Shown here piece after piece: positions 25,512-33,565 of a DNA stretch of 64,000 bases. Where the stretch lies: positions 1 to 64,000 of the forward strand of contig NZ_JAVREK010000009.1 of the NCBI RefSeq assembly GCF_031845375.1, given 5' to 3'. The translations under genes were made by a program, and so were the position numbers. This DNA is from Streptomonospora wellingtoniae. Its GTDB lineage: Bacteria; Actinomycetota; Actinomycetes; Streptosporangiales; Streptosporangiaceae. Position 1 is the stretch's first letter. Each line of letters opens with the position of its first letter. A model generated the notes under the pieces. The model was not told the origin of the DNA, did no database searches, and saw only the letters and a program-made list of their open reading frames with translations.

Positions 25512-28028
25512 GGCCGAGTCGGCGAGGTCCTCGGTCGTCGGCTGGTTGCGGCGCAATCGCCCCCGCTTGACGGTGTCGGCGTAGCGCTGGGCGTCGTGGG
25601 CCTCCGGATCTCCCAGCAGCTGCTCCCAGGCGTCGCGCTGGGCGTCGATCAGCTCCGGGTCGTAGAGCTCTTCCGCCTTCAGCGCGCCGGTCAGCTCGCC
25701 GCGCAGTTCGTCCTGGATCCCCGCGAGCTCGTCGACCGTCTCCTGCAGCTCCGCAGCGTCGCCCTGCGCGGCGTGGCGGTCGTACTCGGCGCCCAGCTCC
25801 CGGTAGCGGCGATAGGCGGGCAGGTCGCCGGGATCGAGCCGGTCGTCGGCGACGGCGGCGTCGGCCAGGCCCACCAGGCTGTGGTACTGGATGTCGCCGG
25901 CGCCGCGTGTGGTGGGAAGCCTCGGCGTGTAGTCCGAGCCGGCGGAGGGGGCCTCCCAGAGGTAGTGGCGGCCGAACCGGACGACCTCGTGGGCGATCCC
26001 GGTCGCGGCCTTGGCCGCCGGGTTGCGCAGGACGAAGTTGTTCAGCAGCTCCTTGGTGATGCCCGAGGCCAGCGCGACGCCGCGCCGGTCGGTGGTCACG
26101 GCGCCCTGCTCCGCCGCCGCGTCCTCGGCGGCGAAGTGCTCGCGCGCGAGCGCCTCGTCGAGCACGGCGAGGTCGTAGAGTCCGCGCAGCCGCCCGGTCT
26201 CGCCGCCGACGACCGCGGCGTCGGCTCCGTCCTCGACCAGGTCCGCGAAGCGCCGCGACTGGTAGCCCTGCACCGCGGCGCTGAGGTCGTTGGCCGCCTC
26301 GGTGTCGCCGGCGGCCAGCATCCAGAAGCGCACCCGGTCGGCGCTGTTGACCTTGAGCGACCCGCCGCCGTACTCGGTGGGGCCGAGGCGGCCCTCCTGG
26401 GCGAAGGGCGCGATGTGCAGCTCCGCCACGTCGGCGAGGCCGCGCGCCGCCTCGGGGTTGAGCATGCCCAGGTTCATGCCGGAACCGGTCACCGTGTTCC
26501 CGCCCGACAGCAGGTCGAAGGTGTCCTGGTCGTGGGCGAGGCCGCGGATCAGGCCGGCCGCCGCCTCGTCTGCGAGCTCGCGGCGGTCGGGGTCGCTGCG
26601 CACGTCCTCATAGGACATCCAGTCGGTCAGCTCGCGCAGGGTCCGGCCGTCGTCACTCCAGGGGAAGGCGTAGAGGCCGCGCACGGCCCGCTGGGCGCCC
26701 CAGCCCTGAGGATGGTCGACGGCTCCGGTGAAGAGGCCGTGGACGGAGTCCTCGTTGCGCGCGGCCACCGACAGCATCATGCGGAAGGGGCCGTCCCGCC
26801 GGTCCTCGACGGCGTCGCCGTGGGTCTGGGCGTAGTCCTGCAGCTTGTTGCCCAGCGTCGTGGCGAGGATCTCGGAGAACTCCCGGCCTCCCGCGATGCC
26901 CGGGTTGGTGAACGCCAGCAGCCGGTCCAAGAGTGGCGCCCGAGTCTCCCGCCAGCCGTAGACGGGCCACCGGGCGCCGTCGTAGTCGATGCCGCCGGAA
27001 CCGGACGCCACCGACCGGATGCTGGGCGGCAGCGCGTCCCAGCCCCCGCCGCGGTCCTCGTCGGACAGGGTGAGCAGCCCGTCTCCCAGGGCACCGAGCA
27101 GTTCGTTGCGGGCGCGCTCGCTCAGGCCGCCGTTTCCGTGGACCTCCCGCACCAGGGTGAGCATGGTGGGCGGGACCTCGCCGTCGACCGGTTCGGTGTC
27201 CAGCACGCGGTAGAACTCCTCGAGGAAGTCCATCTCGGCGCGGGGCAGCCGCTCGCGGCCGCCGTGGGCGCCCTGCCACCACCCCTTCCGCGTCAGCGCG
27301 CCGAGCGCGGCCACGATCTCGGCGTAGCGGGCGTCCACCGGTCTGTCCCCGGTGAGGTAGTCCCGCAGCTCCTCGGCCCAGCGGGCGGCCCGCTCCTCGG
27401 CGAGCGGCAGCGGAGGGTCGCTCCAGCCCATGTTGTGCGGCGCCCATCCGAGACGCCCCTGGCGCACCAGCGTGCGGACCGTGTCGTCGGTGGGGCCGTC
27501 GCGCAGCTGTGTGGCCCGCGCGCGGGCGCGGCGCTCGAACTCCTCGCGGCTCGTCCGCTCGCGCGACTCCAGGTCGGCGACGGCGCGGATGCGCCCCGCC
27601 GACCGGTCCGCCGCGAACGCCTCCCCCGCCGAGGGCAGGCCCTGCGCGGCGCGGTCGCTCTCCTCCTGCGAGGAGTACTGCCGCATCCGGGCGCCGAAGT
27701 CGTCGGCCCGGGCCTGCTCCCACTCGTCCTCAAGCTCGGCGATGCGCGCCGTGAACCAGCGCACGTCGCTCGCCCAGCCCTCGGTGACGCCCGCGGCGTA
27801 GACCGCGGCGAAGGAGGCCTTCTGCCAGGCGGTGGTGCTGTAGCCGCTCTGCTCGCGGATCCCCTCGGCGACCAGGTCGCTGAACTGGACCGCCGCGGAG
27901 GTGAGGACCGGTTTCAGCTCCTCGGCCGACCGGCCCAGGATCCGGCCCGCGACGTTGTACAGGTCGACGGCGCGGTCGTCGATGGCCTCCGCGTCGGCGT
28001 CGGTGCCTTCGGGGTCGAACGAGCTCAT
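25497..28028 (-). CDS. Large helical T7SS-associated protein, paralog A (843 aa)
   Basis: I cannot assign a function. It is an almost wholly helical, acidic protein without signal peptide or membrane helix. It resembles actinobacterial proteins annotated as TPR-repeat-region or DUF6571-like beside WXG100 genes; this is recall, not a search. The N-terminal 110 residues (GRILGRSAEELKPVLTSAAV, then FSDLV) look like an ESX-substrate helical hairpin. It is a clear paralog of the 864-aa protein two genes upstream: shared blocks include GR(I/V)xGRS, FSDLV, LSDExxGG and DxLPPSI. The ATG has GGAGG five bases upstream. The small partner gene lies 97 bases upstream on the same strand. The C-terminus is formed by palindrome copy 3. 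Confidence 0.72.
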   Translation of the reverse strand: MSSFDPEGTDADAEAIDDRAVDLYNVAGRILGRSAEELKPVLTSAAVQFSDLVAEGIREQSGYSTTAWQKASFAAVYAAGVTEGWASDVRWFTARIAELEDEWEQARADDFGARMRQYSSQEESDRAAQGLPSAGEAFAADRSAGRIRAVADLESRERTSREEFERRARARATQLRDGPTDDTVRTLVRQGRLGWAPHNMGWSDPPLPLAEERAARWAEELRDYLTGDRPVDARYAEIVAALGALTRKGWWQGAHGGRERLPRAEMDFLEEFYRVLDTEPVDGEVPPTMLTLVREVHGNGGLSERARNELLGALGDGLLTLSDEDRGGGWDALPPSIRSVASGSGGIDYDGARWPVYGWRETRAPLLDRLLAFTNPGIAGGREFSEILATTLGNKLQDYAQTHGDAVEDRRDGPFRMMLSVAARNEDSVHGLFTGAVDHPQGWGAQRAVRGLYAFPWSDDGRTLRELTDWMSYEDVRSDPDRRELADEAAAGLIRGLAHDQDTFDLLSGGNTVTGSGMNLGMLNPEAARGLADVAELHIAPFAQEGRLGPTEYGGGSLKVNSADRVRFWMLAAGDTEAANDLSAAVQGYQSRRFADLVEDGADAAVVGGETGRLRGLYDLAVLDEALAREHFAAEDAAAEQGAVTTDRRGVALASGITKELLNNFVLRNPAAKAATGIAHEVVRFGRHYLWEAPSAGSDYTPRLPTTRGAGDIQYHSLVGLADAAVADDRLDPGDLPAYRRYRELGAEYDRHAAQGDAAELQETVDELAGIQDELRGELTGALKAEELYDPELIDAQRDAWEQLLGDPEAHDAQRYADTVKRGRLRRNQPTTEDLADSAPSIL

Positions 28029-28125
28029 GGCGGCCTCCGGTAGCGGGTTTGGCCGGTGCGCGGCCGTGCGTTCACAGTCCGGCGCGGCGGGGAATTCGAG
28101 GGCGGGGTGCGCGTGCGGGCCGCCG

Positions 28126-28485
28126 TCAGTGGCGGGGGCTGTAGGGCGATGTCCGCCCGTCGATCCGCTCGGCTAGGAGGGCGCGGGCCGTCCGAAAGCC
28201 GGCGTCCGCGCCGTCGTCGGCGGCTCCGGCGCGCTCGCCTGCGGCAGCGATGTTGCCGGCGAGATCGGTGCCGTACTCCTGCACGTCGCGGATCCACGGT
28301 GCCGCCAGCTCTAGGAACGCCGCGTAGCCCTCCCGGCACAGCGGCTCGGCCGCGTCTTGCCCGGCCTGCTCGACCAGGGTCTGGAAGTCCGTGCTCAGTC
28401 CCGTGAACGTGTCGGCGACGGCCTCGGCGGCACCGCCCCGCTCGACCGCATCGCCGGGGTTCGCCCCGACCGGCCCACTGCCCAT
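28126..28485 (-). CDS. Small EspC-like helical protein, partner of paralog A (119 aa)
   Basis: Helical protein of WXG100/EspC size, with no WXG motif and no signal peptide. It is homologous to the 137-aa protein of the second cassette: both start with a VGANPxDAxxRGG segment, then VAxTFxGLxxxF, share a central GNIxA(A/G), and end in YSP. Such small proteins often pair with a larger ESX substrate as targeting partner or chaperone; here that is inference from order and size. GGAGGGGG precedes the ATG. It is directly upstream of, and presumably co-transcribed with, the 843-aa gene. Confidence 0.68.
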   Translation of the reverse strand: MGSGPVGANPGDAVERGGAAEAVADTFTGLSTDFQTLVEQAGQDAAEPLCREGYAAFLELAAPWIRDVQEYGTDLAGNIAAAGERAGAADDGADAGFRTARALLAERIDGRTSPYSPRH

Positions 28486-28650
28486 GCCGCCCCCCTCCGC
28501 CGACGATCCGACCGCACCGGGGGTGGCGCCGCCGGTGCGCAGAACACGCGCACACTAGCCGGGTGCGCGCTCCGGTCGGCGAAGCCGCGGTGAACGCGGG
28601 GGGAAGAGTGGCGGAGGGGCTGAATGGCGCGTGTCGACGGCTCGGCCGGG

Positions 28651-31245
28651 CTACTTCTGGTCGGCCTGCTCCTGGTCGTCCAGATTGACCCTGTTGTAGA
28701 GGTCGTCCCAGACCTCGTCGTACTTTTCGCGGTACCGGTCGGAGTAGCGCTCGGCGCGCTCCAAACCGTCCTGGATGGTGTCGCGGTCGCCCGTCCGATC
28801 GTCCTGGTTCAGCGCCAGGTCGTCCAGGGCGTCGGACACGTCGTTGACCGTCGACGCCCGATCCCGCTCGTCTTCGTCCTTGAAGTCGTAATAGGTGATG
28901 ACGTCACCCTTGTCGTCGATGAGGTCGGGGGAGACCTCGGCGATGGAGGAGGCGTCGACCTCGCCGCCGCGTACGAGTCTGTCGAGGGTGTCGAGCTGGA
29001 TCTTGTAGCGGAGGTTCGAGTCGTTGTAGGTCTGTCCGTACTTGTTCGGCGCATAAGGGTGCGGGGTTTCGCCCGGCGTTTCCTGAGCCAACGTCATGGG
29101 AGCCTGGTAGTTGGGCGCCAATTCCTGTTGGTTGACCCGCATGTCGTACTCCTGGAAGCCGACTCCGGCGCCGAAGAACAACGTGGCGACGCGCGTAGAG
29201 GCATACGCCGCCTGGAAGCCCTTTCCCGCGAAGTTGGTACCCGCGTATGCGGCAGTCCGCGCGATTGCCAGCCAGCGGTCGCGGTTTTGCTGCTCCAGTT
29301 CCTGGCGGTCGAGATCGTCGCCGGTGCGGTCCAAGGACTCCGCGGTCAGGGCGGAGTCCAGGAGCGCCCGGAGCGTGCCGTTGCGCAGGCCGGCATCGGT
29401 TGGTCCGGCCTGTTCGGCGGCGACCGCCTGCGTGCCCGCGAGATCCATCGAGTTGGCGCCGGAGAAGAGGCGGGAAGCCGCCCCCTGGTCGGCCATGGCG
29501 TACTCGAAGAAGCGTGTCCGGGCCTCGTAGCTCATCTCCATCCGTCCCGTTCCGGGGTCGATGGAGAACCCGTCCGGCGAATCCGGATCGCTCAGATCGT
29601 CCAGATAGGTCGTCGCGACGTTGCCGAAGCTCTGCGCGATGCGCGGATTCACGAGGCCGACCGCCGCGTCGGTCACCTCCCGACCGCCCGCCTCGACCGT
29701 GATGCCCGTGTCGATGAGTTCGTCGCGGAGGCCGCCCTCACCGGCCGTGGTTTCGATCAGCCCGAGAGCGGCCTCACGCGCCATCTCCTGCCGCGCTTCG
29801 TCGTCGCTGTTCGCGGCTTCGGGGATCCAGTCGGTCAGCCCGGCGACCCCGGCGCCGTCGTCCTCCCACTCGTGGGTGTAGAGGCCTTTGAGGGCGTTGG
29901 CGTTGCGGTCGAAGGTCGGGTTGTCGTGTTCTCCGGTGAGGATGCTGTGGTCGGCCTGTTCGTTGCGAGTGGTCACCTCGAGCAGGGAGCTCAGCGAGCC
30001 GTCCCACATATGCTCCTGCTGGTCGATGGCGTTGAGGTGGTGCCCGGCGCTGGTGGTGACGTTGGCCGAGAACTCGACGCCGCCCTGGAGCTCGGGATCG
30101 GCCCGTCCCAGCAGGCGTTCCAAGCCCTCCGCCTCGCGCATCCAGGCGCGCGCGTTCTCCTCGGCGGAGTGGGTAGCGCCGGGGGCGTTGTTGGGGTAGG
30201 GCTCGCCGTCGGCGAACCGCTGGATGCTGGGCGGCAGGTCGTCGTAGGAGCCGCCCAGGCCTTCGTCGGAGAGTACGAGCAAGCCGTTGGCGAGCGCCGA
30301 CCAGGTCTCTTCCCTTACGGGGTCGGAGGTGTCGTGCTCCAGCCCCTGGCCGTAGTTCGTCTGCGGGTCCGTGTTGTCGGGCAGGAACAGCATCCCGCGC
30401 GTGCTCTGGTCCTCGATCCCGGCGTAGAACTCCTTCAGGAACCCGATCTCACTGGCGCGGAGGTTGTTGCTGCTCAGCCGCTGATTCGGGTTGGCGCGGT
30501 CGAGGCCCTGGAGCGCGACCGCCTTGTTGGTGATGGCGGTCAGCGCCGCGACGATCTCGAAGTAGCGGGCGTCTGGCTCCTTGCCGTCGAGGTAGGCCCC
30601 CATGTCCCGGGACATCGACTCGGCTTCGGCCTTGGACACAGGCAGCGGCGGGTTATCGCCCGGGCCGAGGATGTTGTATGCGGCCCAGCCGAGCGCGCCG
30701 GCGTCGACCAGCTTCGCGACGTGGGCGGGCTCCGGTCCGTCCTGCAGCATCCGCTTGCGCTCGCGGCCGGTCTCGTTCAGGTCCTCCAGGCGGGTCTGGG
30801 CCATGGTCTCGAACTGGCGGACGAGGTTGGCTCTGCGCTTGTCCTCGGCGATGGTCGCAGAGGGCTCGCCCGACACGCTGTTGCCCGCGTTCAGCGCGGT
30901 CTCGAAGTCGGCGACGAGTCGGGCGCGGTCGTTCTTGTAGTCGATGACGTCGTCGGCCCACCGGTCGCCCACCCCGGCGGCGAAGCTGATGTTCATGCAG
31001 GTCTTGCGCCACAGCGCGTCGTTGTACTCGCCGCTGTTGCTGATGTCCTGGGTGACGAGGTCGGAGAACTCCATGGCGGCGCCGGTGACGACCGAGCGCA
31101 TGTCGCCGGAGCGGCCCACGATGCGGCCCGTGAGGTCCCACAGCCAGTTGGTGCCCTCGCGCAGAGCGCTCACGTCGGTCTTCGCCTCGGGCGGGTTGAA
31201 TAGCGGATGGGAAGCGGTGGCCGTCTCTTGGTCGGGGGTTCCCAT
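28651..31245 (-). CDS. Large helical T7SS-associated protein, paralog B (864 aa)
   Basis: Function unknown. Same architecture as the 843-aa paralog, with no signal peptide. A helical N-terminal domain (GRIVGRSGDMRSVV, FSDLV) is followed by a long helical body. A glycine/aromatic-rich stretch near residue 680 (VATLFFGAGVGF) is the only hydrophobic patch. The C-terminal 100 residues are highly charged (DKGDVITYYDFKDEDERDR). It has more Asn and Gln than its neighbours. The ATG chosen has GAGGAG eleven bases upstream; a GTG four codons earlier directly abuts that GAGGA and is less likely. Its small partner gene lies about 50 bases upstream. Confidence 0.72.
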   Translation of the reverse strand: MGTPDQETATASHPLFNPPEAKTDVSALREGTNWLWDLTGRIVGRSGDMRSVVTGAAMEFSDLVTQDISNSGEYNDALWRKTCMNISFAAGVGDRWADDVIDYKNDRARLVADFETALNAGNSVSGEPSATIAEDKRRANLVRQFETMAQTRLEDLNETGRERKRMLQDGPEPAHVAKLVDAGALGWAAYNILGPGDNPPLPVSKAEAESMSRDMGAYLDGKEPDARYFEIVAALTAITNKAVALQGLDRANPNQRLSSNNLRASEIGFLKEFYAGIEDQSTRGMLFLPDNTDPQTNYGQGLEHDTSDPVREETWSALANGLLVLSDEGLGGSYDDLPPSIQRFADGEPYPNNAPGATHSAEENARAWMREAEGLERLLGRADPELQGGVEFSANVTTSAGHHLNAIDQQEHMWDGSLSSLLEVTTRNEQADHSILTGEHDNPTFDRNANALKGLYTHEWEDDGAGVAGLTDWIPEAANSDDEARQEMAREAALGLIETTAGEGGLRDELIDTGITVEAGGREVTDAAVGLVNPRIAQSFGNVATTYLDDLSDPDSPDGFSIDPGTGRMEMSYEARTRFFEYAMADQGAASRLFSGANSMDLAGTQAVAAEQAGPTDAGLRNGTLRALLDSALTAESLDRTGDDLDRQELEQQNRDRWLAIARTAAYAGTNFAGKGFQAAYASTRVATLFFGAGVGFQEYDMRVNQQELAPNYQAPMTLAQETPGETPHPYAPNKYGQTYNDSNLRYKIQLDTLDRLVRGGEVDASSIAEVSPDLIDDKGDVITYYDFKDEDERDRASTVNDVSDALDDLALNQDDRTGDRDTIQDGLERAERYSDRYREKYDEVWDDLYNRVNLDDQEQADQK

Positions 31246-31293
31246 GAAGGCTGTCACTCCTCTGTCGGCGGACGGTCCGGGGGCGTCTGGGGC

Positions 31294-31707
31294 CTAAGGG
31301 GAGTACCTGGCGGTGTCGTCGTTGACGTGGCGGTTGAGCAGGCCCTGCATCGGGGTGTCGTAGTCGCCCCGGCCCTCTGCGGCCTGCTCCTGGTACTGGT
31401 AGCCGACTCCGTAGTAATAGGTCTCCGCCTCGGAGTCCGTGCGGGTGATCCGGGTCGAGCCGGCCTGGATGTTGCCGCCCATGCGCTCGCCGTGGGTCTG
31501 GATCTCCGACATCTGCACCGCGTGGTCCGCACCGAAGGAGGAGAAAGCGCCCTTGATGCCCTCGTCCGCCGCCACCGCGTCCAGGAAGTCCACGGCCGTG
31601 GTGAAGCTGTGCTTGAGACCCTGGAACGTCTCGGCGACGGTGACGGCTTCGCCGCCCCTGCTGCCGGCGTCGTTCGGATTGGCCCCGACGCCTTCCTCGC
31701 CAGCCAT
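31294..31707 (-). CDS. Small EspC-like helical protein, partner of paralog B (137 aa)
   Basis: Homolog of the 119-aa protein of the other cassette (shared VGANPxDA, VAxTFxGL, GNIxAG and terminal YSP). The C-terminal part has a Tyr-rich stretch that includes YQYQE, a YxxxE pattern like the ESX export motif YxxxD/E. No WXG. AGGAGG five bases before the ATG is an almost ideal ribosome-binding site, suggesting high expression. It is first in the minus-strand group and shares a 551-base upstream region with the divergent WXG100-type pair. Confidence 0.7.
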   Translation of the reverse strand: MAGEEGVGANPNDAGSRGGEAVTVAETFQGLKHSFTTAVDFLDAVAADEGIKGAFSSFGADHAVQMSEIQTHGERMGGNIQAGSTRITRTDSEAETYYYGVGYQYQEQAAEGRGDYDTPMQGLLNRHVNDDTARYSP

Positions 31708-32258
31708 TGGGACCTCCTATTCCGCATTCCGTCCGGTGGACATGAGGATTCCTGGAGCGGTTTCATCTCCACCGATTCGCGTTTTCGGTGTTTCGAGGGT
31801 AGCCGATCACCCGCCGTTCACCTGATCGCCCCCCGCGAGCGGATCGATTCCGCCGGTCGGCGCATTCTGCGGCGCCGCCGGCTGCGAGCCGCGGCCCGAC
31901 CACAGGCCGGCGCAGCGAAGCGCGGACCGCCCGGACTCGGAAGCAGTCGGCCGGCCGTGCGGCCGCCGGCGCCGCGGTGACCGTTTCCGTACGATTGCGA
32001 ATCGGTTCCGAATTGAGCGCGGCGAACCCCTGCGGGAAGGGCCGGAAATCCTCCGGGCGGGTGCCTGGATCGGCCGCCCCGCCCGGCGTTGACACCCGAC
32101 TGCGTGGTTAACTAGCTTCGATTAGCCGAATCGTCCGAAACGGCGGAAGCAGTCGACCCGCCCCGACGGGGACCACCGCATGCGCGGCCGCGCTGTCGAA
32201 CCGTGCGCCGCACAGGCCGGCGGTCGGATGTGCGGGGGCATCAGGAGAGGACGGGCCT
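31708..32258. other. Divergent control region between the cassettes and the WXG100 pair
   Basis: No supportable gene in 551 bases, though short open frames occur. It contains a strong plus-strand promoter for the WXG100-type pair (listed separately). The promoter of the minus-strand cassettes should also be here, but I could not fix it. Confidence 0.5.
32089..32118 (+). promoter_or_regulatory. Promoter TTGACA-N18-TAGCTT of the WXG100-type pair
   Basis: A consensus -35 (TTGACA, 32089-32094) and a good -10 (TAGCTT, 32113-32118) are spaced by 18 bases. Transcription would start near 32125, leaving a leader of about 135 bases before the first ATG. Confidence 0.65.
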
Positions 32259-32603
32259 ATGTCAGAGCAAGTCGGTGCCGAACAACGCAATGCCCTTCAT
32301 ACCGGCGCCGAGCAGGTGGCGCAGGGCGGCCAGGGCATCCGCGACCGGGTCCAGGCGCTGCTCAACGACCTCGAACAGGACCAGGCGGCGCTGCGCGGCA
32401 ACGCGCTCAAGGCGTTCCGCGACGGGCAGGCCGAGCTCGTCGTCGCCATGAACACGCTGACCGACTGGTGCGGCAAGTACGGCGTCAACCTCGACCTCGG
32501 CGACGCCCGGCTCGACCAGACCGACGTCGACAGCGAGCAGGAGTACTCCGAGGCCCGCTCGGAGTTGTCCTCCTTCACCCTCTCCCGCTCTCCCAACGCC
32601 TAA
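32259..32603 (+). CDS. WXG100-like ESX protein, LRG variant (114 aa)
   Basis: ESX-family helical-hairpin protein, probably a secreted partner of the next gene. The position of the WXG turn holds L45-R46-G47 (AALRGNALKAF), so the Trp is replaced by Leu. Helix one is rich in Gln (EQVAQGGQGIRDRVQALL). The C-terminal tail after residue 80 is acidic and longer than usual. I see no exact YxxxD/E motif. AGGAGAGG lies eight bases before the ATG. Only 14 bases separate it from the WXG100 gene downstream, the usual esxB-esxA arrangement. Secretion by the EccC/EccD machine of this locus is inference. Confidence 0.8.
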   Translation: MSEQVGAEQRNALHTGAEQVAQGGQGIRDRVQALLNDLEQDQAALRGNALKAFRDGQAELVVAMNTLTDWCGKYGVNLDLGDARLDQTDVDSEQEYSEARSELSSFTLSRSPNA

Positions 32604-32617
32604 GCGAGGACTCCACC

Positions 32618-32914
32618 ATGTCCGTCAGTGGTTTCGAGGTCGGCGCCGACATCGCCCGCCTCCAGCAGCTGAGCGCCGACCAGCAGCAGTACCTGGCGCG
32701 GTTCCGCGGCATCATGTCCGACCTCCACCAGCAGGCGAACGACCTGGTCACGCGCTGGGAGGGCGGCAACGAGGAGTACAAGGCCCGCGCCGACGAGTTC
32801 AACGCCGCATTCGAGATGGCCAACCGCGGCTTCGCGAAGATGATCGACGCCACCGACGGCGCCGTCGACGGCTGGAGCCAGACCCGCAACTACCTGAACG
32901 ACCTGTTCACCTGA
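32618..32914 (+). CDS. WXG100 family ESX protein (98 aa)
   Basis: Classic WXG100 size and fold. Two helices flank the turn W47-E48-G49 (VTRWEGGNEEYKARADEF). It is expected to form a heterodimer with the 114-aa protein just upstream and to be exported by the type VII system. The C-terminal end (NYLNDLFT) has YxxD rather than the canonical YxxxD/E. GAGGA lies eight bases before the ATG. It is the second gene of the operon that begins at the TTGACA promoter. Confidence 0.92.
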   Translation: MSVSGFEVGADIARLQQLSADQQQYLARFRGIMSDLHQQANDLVTRWEGGNEEYKARADEFNAAFEMANRGFAKMIDATDGAVDGWSQTRNYLNDLFT

Positions 32915-32939
32915 ACCGCCGCGACCCGCGAACCCCACC

Positions 32940-33377
32940 GTGTCCGACACCGGCCCCCCGACGCCGACGCAGTCCGGTCCTCCGGCTCAGCCGCCCCTGC
33001 CCGACGCTTTCCAGGCCACGCCCAACGCCGAGAGCTACGTGCTGCAGGCCGACGCCCTGCGGCGGCGGCAGCTGCGGGCCGCCCTGCTGTACGGCTCCAG
33101 CCGATACTGGCGGCGCAGGCAGCGGGTGTGGCCCGCGGTCATCGCGGGCGGCATCCTCGCCGCGGTCCTGGCGGGCGTGATCGTGGTGGCCGGCGCCTTC
33201 GACGCGCAGCAGGTCATCAACGACGAGCGCCGCCAAGGGCTGGACGAGCCCGCGACCACGGGCTCCCCGCAGCCGTCACCGCCGGTCGTGGGCGAGAACG
33301 CCTCGCCCGCCTCGGGCGTCCCGGCGGCGCAGGAGCCGGGGCGCGGCACCCCCGGATCGGACCCGGCCGTACGCTGA
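32940..33377 (+). CDS. Single-pass membrane protein of the T7SS locus (145 aa)
   Basis: Not recognised. A Pro-rich N-terminus (TPTQSGPPAQPPLPDAF) leads to a basic region (RRRQLRAALLYGSSRYWRRR), one membrane helix at about residues 65-87 (AVIAGGILAAVLAGVIVVAGAF) and an extracellular Pro/Ser-rich tail. The positive charges before the helix predict the N-terminus inside. It is too short for EccB or EccE. The GTG start has no clear ribosome-binding site, but it follows the WXG100 gene by 25 bases and leads on to MoxR, so it is probably part of the same operon. Confidence 0.65.
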   Translation: MSDTGPPTPTQSGPPAQPPLPDAFQATPNAESYVLQADALRRRQLRAALLYGSSRYWRRRQRVWPAVIAGGILAAVLAGVIVVAGAFDAQQVINDERRQGLDEPATTGSPQPSPPVVGENASPASGVPAAQEPGRGTPGSDPAVR

Positions 33378-33565
33378 CCGCCCCGGAGCCGCTGCCCGGT
33401 GCGCGCGCCGCGCGGGGGACGCCGAGCACCTCCGCGTCCCGGCGCAGGCGGGTCCCGCCACGGCCGCCGCCGGCGCCGCAGCCCCCGTGCGCCCGGGGCA
33501 CGGCGGGCGCTGAGGCATGATGGCAGCCCCGACCCTCCCGACCGAGACCCGTCGAAAGACCCTCT

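Noticed and set aside
25497..31245. The two ~850-aa proteins as polymorphic toxins
   Set aside because: No nuclease, deaminase, NADase or similar C-terminal domain is recognisable and no immunity-like gene follows them.
31763..32095. A 110-codon minus-strand open frame in the WXG100 control region
   Set aside because: No ribosome-binding site or protein features, and it overlaps the promoter of the WXG100 pair.
32940..33377. The 145-aa membrane protein as EccE or EccB
   Set aside because: Too short, with only one helix and no sequence features of either family.
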